Assembly: GCF_014483895.1 (NCBI RefSeq)
Contig: NZ_CP059987.1
Location: 1,054,001-1,118,000 of the forward strand
DNA: 64,000 bases
Direction: 5' to 3'
Source: Protaetiibacter sp. SSC-01
GTDB taxonomy: Bacteria > Actinomycetota > Actinomycetes > Actinomycetales > Microbacteriaceae
Within the stretch, counting starts at the first letter, position 1. Every line of letters starts with the position of its first letter. This document shows positions 59,670 through 64,000 of the stretch, piece after piece. The notes under the pieces were generated by a model, which was given only the letters and a program-made list of their open reading frames with translations, was not told the origin of the DNA and made no database searches. The translations under genes and the position numbers were made by a program.

Positions 59670-60974
59670 CTACAGGTACCGCGTAGGGATCGCCGCGTCG
59701 CCCCGCGACAGCCGCAGCGCGTTCCGCGGCAGCTCCGCCACCGCCGACGCGTGGTGCTCCCGCGCCGCCTGCACACCCTCGGCTCCGAGGGCCCCGGATG
59801 CCGTCTCGCCGTCGACGACGAGCGGCACGTGCAGCGCACGGCCGACTGAGGCGTCGAGCGCCTCGACGGGTGGGTCGTCGACGTGGATGTCCTCGGAGAC
59901 GGCAACGCCGTCGCGCAGTCCCCGGATGGGCTGCTTGCGGCCGCCGACGGTCGACTTGCCCGCGGAGGTCTTGCCGACGCCCACCCAGCTGCCGTCGGCA
60001 TCCTGGCGCGACACGAGCTTGTAGACCATGCCGGCGGCGGGCGCTCCCGATCCGGTGACGAGCGCGGTGCCGACTCCGTACGAGTCGACGGGGGCGGATG
60101 CGAGCGCCGCGATCGCGTGCTCGTCGAGGTCGTTGGTGACGGTGATGCGGGTGCCGGTGGCGCCGAGCGCGTCGAGCTGCTCGCGCACCTCGCGCACGAC
60201 GACGGCGAGGTCGCCCGAGTCGATGCGCACGGCGCCGAGCTCGGGGCCGGCGGCGCGGATGGCGGTCTCGACGCCCGCGCGGATGTCGTAGGTGTCGACG
60301 AGCAGGGTCGTGTCGGTGCCGAGGGTGGCGAGCTGGGCGCGGAACGCCTGCTCCTCGTCGGGGAAGAGCAGTGTGAACGCGTGGGCGGCGGTGCCCATGG
60401 TCGGGATGCCCCAGGTGCGTCCGGCTTCGAGGTTGCTGGTGGCGGCGAACCCGGCGATGTAGGCCGCGCGTGCGGCCGCGACGGCGGAGCGTTCTCCGGT
60501 GCGGCGGGATCCCATCTCGGCGAGCGGGCGTCCTTCGGCGGCGGACACCATACGCGCCGCGGCGCTCGCGACGGCGGAGTCGTAGTTGAGCGTCGAGAGG
60601 GCGAGGGTCTCGAGCACGACGCCCTCGGCGAAGCCGGCCTCGACGACGAGGATCGGCGATCCGGGGAAGTAGAGCTCGCCTTCACGGTAGCCGCGGATGT
60701 CGCCGGTGAAGCGGTAGGCCTCGAGCCAGTCGAGGGTGTCAGAGGAGACGACGTTCTCGCGCTTGAGGTAGGCGAGCTCGTCGGGTTCGAAGCGGAAGTC
60801 GGCGATCGCTTCGAGCAGGCGACCGGTGCCGGCGACGACGCCGTAGCGGCGGCCGGTGGGGAGTCGGCGGGCGAACAGCTCGAAGACGCACGGGGTGTCG
60901 TGGGTGCCGGCCTGGAGGGCGGCGTCGACCATCGTGAGCTCGTATCGGTCGGTGAGCAGCGCCGTCGACGTCAT
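59670..60974 (-). CDS. pncB: Nicotinate phosphoribosyltransferase
   Basis: 434 residues. ALLTDRYELTMVDAALQAGT (5-24) is the family opening, FELFARRLPTGRRYGVVAGT follows, and GTAAHAFTLLFPDEEQAF carries the phosphorylatable His. The enzyme converts nicotinate and PRPP to nicotinate mononucleotide in the Preiss-Handler salvage of NAD, using ATP. The leaderless -10 box at 60981-60986 sets the start. Confidence 0.95.
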   Translation of the reverse strand: MTSTALLTDRYELTMVDAALQAGTHDTPCVFELFARRLPTGRRYGVVAGTGRLLEAIADFRFEPDELAYLKRENVVSSDTLDWLEAYRFTGDIRGYREGELYFPGSPILVVEAGFAEGVVLETLALSTLNYDSAVASAAARMVSAAEGRPLAEMGSRRTGERSAVAAARAAYIAGFAATSNLEAGRTWGIPTMGTAAHAFTLLFPDEEQAFRAQLATLGTDTTLLVDTYDIRAGVETAIRAAGPELGAVRIDSGDLAVVVREVREQLDALGATGTRITVTNDLDEHAIAALASAPVDSYGVGTALVTGSGAPAAGMVYKLVSRQDADGSWVGVGKTSAGKSTVGGRKQPIRGLRDGVAVSEDIHVDDPPVEALDASVGRALHVPLVVDGETASGALGAEGVQAAREHHASAVAELPRNALRLSRGDAAIPTRYL

Positions 60975-60980
60975 GTGCCC

Positions 60981-60986
60981 AGCGTA
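60981..60986 (-). promoter_or_regulatory. Leaderless -10 box of pncB
   Basis: TACGCT on the minus strand, six bases before the ATG at 60974. Confidence 0.6.
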
Positions 60987-61020
60987 GGGCGGGGCGTCGT
61001 GCGCTGGTGGCGCCTACTGA

Positions 61021-61067
61021 AGTGGTCGAGGAGCGCCCGGCGCAGCCAGTCGCGTCTCGAGACCACC
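61021..61067. repeat. Type B repeat upstream of pncB
   Basis: AGTGGTCGAGGAGCG to CGTCTCGAGACCACC, between the pncB start and the secreted PKD-like gene 3' end. Confidence 0.85.
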
Positions 61068-61078
61068 GCCCGGGTGCC

Positions 61079-61912
61079 TCAACACCCCGGCCCGCGAGGC
61101 GCGACGGTGCAGTCGCGGTCCACGAGCACGGTCTTCGCGCCGCCCGCGGTGATGTGCAGCTCGTTGGCCGGCAGCACGATCGTGCCCGCGATGGGCACGA
61201 AGGCGCCGCCCGCGATCCGGTACTCGGCGCGATACCGGATGCTGAGGGTGATCGTGTAGTTCCCCGGCGCCCGGTAGACGTGGCTCGTCGGCGTCGCGTC
61301 GAACTCGCGGAGCCCGAGGCCGGACCACGTGTCTCCTTTCGTCAAGAGTGTCGCGCGCGTGCCGTCGCCGTAATCCCAGTGCCACGAGATGGGCGTGAAC
61401 CGCACGTCGGCCGACTGCCCGAGCAGCTCACCCGGCACGACCTCCCGGTCGACGAGCGAGTAGATGTTCGCCGGCAGCCCCACGACGACCCACCCGTCCG
61501 GCTCCATACGCTGTACCCCCGGTGTGGGCCGGAATCGGGCGATGTCGGCGAGAGTGATGACCACGACGTCGAAGCCGTCGCGAGGGTCGCAGTCGTCGAT
61601 GCGGGGGCCCGGCGGGCAGATCGAGCCCTGGATAGCGCCGGGCGGGGCATAAGCGCCATCGCCGACGTCATTCCTGGCAGACGTCCCAGACCCGTCGTCG
61701 TTCACCACAGCATCGAGCACTGCCTCGTTGCGCTCGATGCCCGACCCGATCGCACAAAGCCCCGCGTCAAACTCGACACGCGTGCATGGTTCGCCGCTCG
61801 CCACGGCGCCAACGAACGCCATGGACAAGAGGGCGATAGACAGGCTTCCCGCTAGCACACCCCACCCCCGTCCCAGGCTTCTTGTGACGAAAGAACCAGC
61901 GAATCGTGCCAC
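61079..61912 (-). CDS. Secreted protein with PKD-like domain
   Basis: 277 residues from GTG at 61912; a second GTG at 61858, which overlaps the upstream stop by only 7 bases, would give a shorter signal peptide. A hydrophobic export segment (VLAGSLSIALLSMAFVGAVA) is followed by a domain with SWHWDYGDGTRATLL, the PKD-like turn, and TSHVYRAPGNYTITLSI (the PKD YxxPGxYT strand). Two Cys pairs suggest disulfides. A probable extracellular surface protein encoded with a lipoprotein; no function known. Confidence 0.75.
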   Translation of the reverse strand: MARFAGSFVTRSLGRGWGVLAGSLSIALLSMAFVGAVASGEPCTRVEFDAGLCAIGSGIERNEAVLDAVVNDDGSGTSARNDVGDGAYAPPGAIQGSICPPGPRIDDCDPRDGFDVVVITLADIARFRPTPGVQRMEPDGWVVVGLPANIYSLVDREVVPGELLGQSADVRFTPISWHWDYGDGTRATLLTKGDTWSGLGLREFDATPTSHVYRAPGNYTITLSIRYRAEYRIAGGAFVPIAGTIVLPANELHITAGGAKTVLVDRDCTVAPRGPGC

Positions 61913-62385
61913 ACAAACTCAACGACGGACGCCGCGAGATCAGGGCGGTCGCCCAAGACCACGGAGCGCCCCTCCGCATCGACGATGTCCAGGCCAGAAC
62001 GGTCGTCACATACATAGGCGACAACACCGCCAGCCGCGAGATCAGCGCGCTGGAGTTGCATCGTGAACGTCGTAGAGCCAACGCCCCGCCAACCGTTCGA
62101 CGCAAACTCCTCATAACCAGCGGACTCTTGCTCGAATAGCTCCTCGGTGAGGAGAGGCCGAAGTCGCTCCGGCTTGGCGCCACCATCGGCCATTACCACT
62201 GCGACTGTTTCGAGGTACTTGCCGTATGCCTCTTCCGCCGCTGCCAGCGCCTCCTCCTCCGACGCGAAGACGGGAGTCGCGTCCGGCGTGGGTGGGGGAG
62301 TCGGCGTCGGATCGGAGGGGACGCATCCGCTCAACAAGAGCGCGGCGAGCATCGCGGGGGCGACGAGACGGTGGGATCGGCGCAT
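61852..62385 (-). CDS. Secreted lipoprotein of unknown function
   Basis: 177 residues from the ATG at 62385 (leaderless -10 box seven bases before). The signal peptide ends LLLSGC; a Pro/Thr linker (DPTPTPPPTPDATP) precedes an alpha/beta domain (AAAEEAYGKYLETVAVVMAD; VGSTTFTMQLQRADLAAGGV). Its 3' end overlaps the PKD-like gene, so the two are coupled. Slightly less GC-rich than its surroundings. Not recognised beyond the lipobox. Confidence 0.8.
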   Translation of the reverse strand: MRRSHRLVAPAMLAALLLSGCVPSDPTPTPPPTPDATPVFASEEEALAAAEEAYGKYLETVAVVMADGGAKPERLRPLLTEELFEQESAGYEEFASNGWRGVGSTTFTMQLQRADLAAGGVVAYVCDDRSGLDIVDAEGRSVVLGDRPDLAASVVEFVWHDSLVLSSQEAWDGGGVC

Positions 62386-62392
62386 GCCCGAC

Positions 62393-62398
62393 ACGTTA
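62393..62398 (-). promoter_or_regulatory. Leaderless -10 box of the lipoprotein gene
   Basis: TAACGT on the minus strand, seven bases before the ATG at 62385. Confidence 0.5.
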
Positions 62399-62410
62399 GG
62401 GCACGCAGGT

Positions 62411-62434
62411 TTGTCCACAGCAGGGGTATCCACA
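62411..62434 (+). other. Pair of DnaA-box-like sites
   Basis: TTGTCCACA (62411-62419) is the high-GC actinobacterial DnaA box; GTATCCACA (62426-62434) is a one-mismatch TTATCCACA. Same orientation, 15 bp apart. Two boxes do not make an origin, and no dnaA or dnaN genes are near. Confidence 0.5.
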
Positions 62435-62517
62435 GGCGCTGGTCGATCGAGGTGTCGGCGAGGGCCGCTGAGCATGGCGCGCGCGGTCAGCGCCAGCGGG
62501 CGGTGATGCCAGCACGC

Positions 62518-62539
62518 GGCGGGAGTAGCTACTCCCGCC
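62518..62539. repeat. Perfect 22-bp palindrome
   Basis: GGCGGGAGTAG / CTACTCCCGCC. The same GGCGGGAG/CTCCCGCC unit recurs twice just downstream (near 62572 and 62595) in GTTGCTCCCGCCG contexts. Purpose unknown. Confidence 0.7.
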
Positions 62540-62632
62540 TGGCCTACGTCGCCGCCCCCGCGTGCGGTTGCTCCCGCCGAAGGGGATGTTGCTCCCGCCG
62601 CTAGGGGGCGAGGGTGGGGGTGGTGCGTCGGC

Positions 62633-62680
62633 GGTGGTCTCGAGACGCGTCCGGCTTCGCCGGGCGCTCCTCGACCGCCT
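62633..62680. repeat. Type B repeat, inverted copy
   Basis: GGTGGTCTCGAGACGCG to GCTCCTCGACCGCC, the reverse orientation of the copies at 59608 and 61021. Confidence 0.85.
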
Positions 62681-62686
62681 TGGTGG

Positions 62687-62739
62687 GAGCGGGCGCTCCT
62701 CGACCACCTCAGGAAGAGCGGGCGCTCCTCGACCACCTC
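62687..62739. repeat. Two tandem half copies of the type B repeat
   Basis: GAGCGGGCGCTCCTCGACC occurs at 62687 and again at 62716, each followed by ACCTC, after the full inverted copy. Confidence 0.8.
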
Positions 62740-62781
62740 GTGGGGCACGCGGCGGCGCCCGGTGGCGACGGCGGGCGCGGG

Positions 62782-62787
62782 TACGCT
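62782..62787 (+). promoter_or_regulatory. -10 box of murI
   Basis: TACGCT eight bases before the GTG at 62796; GGGAGA in between could instead be a ribosome site on a longer message. Confidence 0.4.
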
Positions 62788-62795
62788 GGGAGACC

Positions 62796-63686
62796 GTGAC
62801 CGCATCCGACCCGTCGAGCGCAGCAGCGGGGGTTCCCACCGACGCGCCGATCGGCGTGTTCGACTCCGGTGTCGGCGGGCTCACGGTGGCCCGCGCGATC
62901 CTCGACCAGCTGCCGAACGAGGCGATCCTGTACGTCGGCGACACGGCGAACGGGCCGTACGGTCCGCGTCCGATCGCCGAGGTGCGGGCGCTCGCGCTCG
63001 GTGTCATGGACGACCTCGTCGCGGAGGGCGTGAAGGCGCTCGTGATCGCGTGCAACACGGCGTCGTCGGCCGTGCTGCGGGATGCACGCGAACGCTATGA
63101 GGTCGGCGCCGGCATCCCGGTCGTCGAGGTCATCCAGCCCGCCGTGCGCGCTGCCGTACGTGCGACGCGCAACGGCCGCGTGGGGGTGATCGGCACCGTT
63201 GGCACGATCCAGTCGCGCGCCTACGACGACGCGTTCGCCGCCGCCGAAGGGCTCGAGCTCGTGAGCCGCGCGTGCCCGCGTTTCGTCGAGTTCGTCGAGG
63301 CGGGCGTCACGAGCGGCCCCGAGCTCTTCCAGGTCGCGCAGGAGTACCTCACGCCCCTCATCGCGGCGGATGTCGACACCCTCGTGCTCGGCTGCACCCA
63401 CTACCCGCTCATGTCGGCGGCCATCCAGTACGTCATGGGCCCCGGCGTGCGGCTCGTGTCGAGCGCCGAGGAGACCGCGGCCGACGTCTACCGCACGCTC
63501 GTCTCGCACGGCATCGAGCGCACCGCGTCGACCCCGCCCCGGCACCGCTTCGAGTCGACGGGGGATGACGAGCGCGCCTTCCGCAGCCTCGCGGCCCGCT
63601 TCCTCGGCCCCGAGGTGCGCCACGTCGAGAACTTCCCGACGGGCGCCATCCACCTTCCCGCGGGCGCGCTCGCGCCCGACGCCTGA
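62796..63686 (+). CDS. murI: Glutamate racemase
   Basis: 296 residues from [13 protein letters not shown] with Asp23-Ser24, first catalytic Cys86 in ACNTAS, second Cys200 and His202 in LGCTHYPL. It racemises L-glutamate to D-glutamate for the second residue of the peptidoglycan stem peptide, in the cytoplasm. The 12-residue N-terminal extension ([12 protein letters not shown]) is slightly unusual. It lies 39 bases before rph, a conserved actinobacterial order. Confidence 0.96.
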   Translation: MTASDPSSAAAGVPTDAPIGVFDSGVGGLTVARAILDQLPNEAILYVGDTANGPYGPRPIAEVRALALGVMDDLVAEGVKALVIACNTASSAVLRDARERYEVGAGIPVVEVIQPAVRAAVRATRNGRVGVIGTVGTIQSRAYDDAFAAAEGLELVSRACPRFVEFVEAGVTSGPELFQVAQEYLTPLIAADVDTLVLGCTHYPLMSAAIQYVMGPGVRLVSSAEETAADVYRTLVSHGIERTASTPPRHRFESTGDDERAFRSLAARFLGPEVRHVENFPTGAIHLPAGALAPDA

Positions 63687-63725
63687 CCGCCAGCCCACCG
63701 CATCCGCCCGATCGGAGATCCACCC

Positions 63726-64000
63726 ATGACCGAGACCCGCGCCGACGGCCGCACCCCCGACCAACTCCGCCCGGTCACCATCGAGCGGGGCTGGAGCGCC
63801 CAGGCCGAGGGCAGCGCCCTCATCTCCTTCGGCAACACGAAGGTGCTGTGCACCGCGAGCTTCACGAACGGCGTGCCGCGCTGGCTCACCGGCAAGGGCA
63901 CCGGATGGGTGACCGCCGAGTACGCGATGCTGCCGCGCTCCACGAACGAGCGCATGGACCGCGAGTCGGTGAAGGGCCGCGTCGGCGGCCGCACCCACGA
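63726..64000 (+). CDS. rph: Ribonuclease PH (5' part; cut by the window edge)
   Basis: The first 91 codons are visible. [32 protein letters not shown] and [20 protein letters not shown] are the RNase PH core. The enzyme trims the 3' extensions of tRNA precursors by phosphorolysis. The gene continues beyond 64000. Spaced 39 bases after murI, probably one operon. Confidence 0.96.
   Translation, partial: MTETRADGRTPDQLRPVTIERGWSAQAEGSALISFGNTKVLCTASFTNGVPRWLTGKGTGWVTAEYAMLPRSTNERMDRESVKGRVGGRTH

Larger units (their letters stand above)
62386..62795. other. 410-bp repeat-rich spacer before murI
   Basis: Holds, in order: the lipoprotein promoter, two DnaA-like boxes, a perfect palindrome with two further half-copies, one full type B repeat and two half repeats, then the murI start. 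A frame is open through part of it but carries only repeat sequence. No gene seen. Confidence 0.6.

Noticed and set aside
62411-62434. Chromosomal origin of replication
   Set aside because: Only two DnaA-like boxes, no AT-rich unwinding region and no dnaA, dnaN or rpmH nearby.
1-64000. CRISPR arrays, rRNA genes or insertion sequences
   Set aside because: No regularly spaced direct repeats, no rRNA-like stretches and no transposase frames were seen; the only repeats are the dispersed palindromes.

Overview
The window is very GC-rich, densely coded bacterial DNA (about 70% GC by eye). It looks like an actinobacterium of the family Microbacteriaceae. The reasons are a two-subunit glutaminyl/asparaginyl-tRNA amidotransferase, Actinobacteria-restricted families (DUF3039, DUF2342-type, UPF0182, YlbL-like PDZ/Lon, NERD-helicase), actinobacterial -10 boxes (TAGGCT, TACGCT), and short interspersed palindromes of the GGTTGAGTAGCG / GGTGGTCGAGGAGCG type. 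The genus cannot be fixed from sequence alone.

Layout. 1-9.4 kb: the end of gatC, then gatA and gatB. gatB is separated from gatA by about 6.2 kb of accessory genes: a membrane protein, a flavodoxin-like reductase with its MarR regulator, a sortase-anchored protein, a SRPBCC protein, a TetR/quinone-reductase pair and a P-loop kinase. 9.4-11.8 kb: a lower-GC two-gene island, a two-helix membrane protein followed after one base by a DUF262 (GmrS/SspE-like) protein. This is the best candidate in the window for a little-described defence system. 11.9-32 kb: a lamin-tail surface protein, small stress proteins (one frameshifted GyrI-like gene), a NERD-UvrD helicase, AzlCD transport, a NYN-LOTUS RNA-processing candidate, a Ca2+/H+ antiporter, a TetR/MFS efflux pair, a methyltransferase and an acyltransferase. 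32-39.7 kb: an M23 endopeptidase with a probable MtrA box, a DUF2342 protein, a YlbL-like protease, UPF0182, a methyltransferase and initiator tRNA-fMet. 39.7-46.3 kb: endonuclease, lipoprotein, nitrilase, HdeD, TetR, aminotransferase, HtrA. 46.4-56.2 kb: a teichoic-acid-like wall polymer cluster with GT2, a double-domain and a single-domain CDP-glycerol phosphotransferase family enzyme, a TagGH-like exporter and a nucleotidyltransferase. 56.4-64 kb: an ABC exporter pair, DUF3039, pncB, two secreted proteins, a repeat-rich 400-bp gap, murI and the start of rph.

Themes across the window. (1) Many genes carry a -10 hexamer only 6-7 bases upstream of the start codon and no Shine-Dalgarno, so leaderless transcription looks common; this also decides several starts. 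(2) The word GCATCC/GGATGC is strikingly frequent in all reading frames and in terminator arms, yet absent from the 9.4-11.8 kb island. (3) Interspersed palindromes sit inside gatB in frame and supply the stop codon of a methyltransferase, so they alter proteins as well as spacers.
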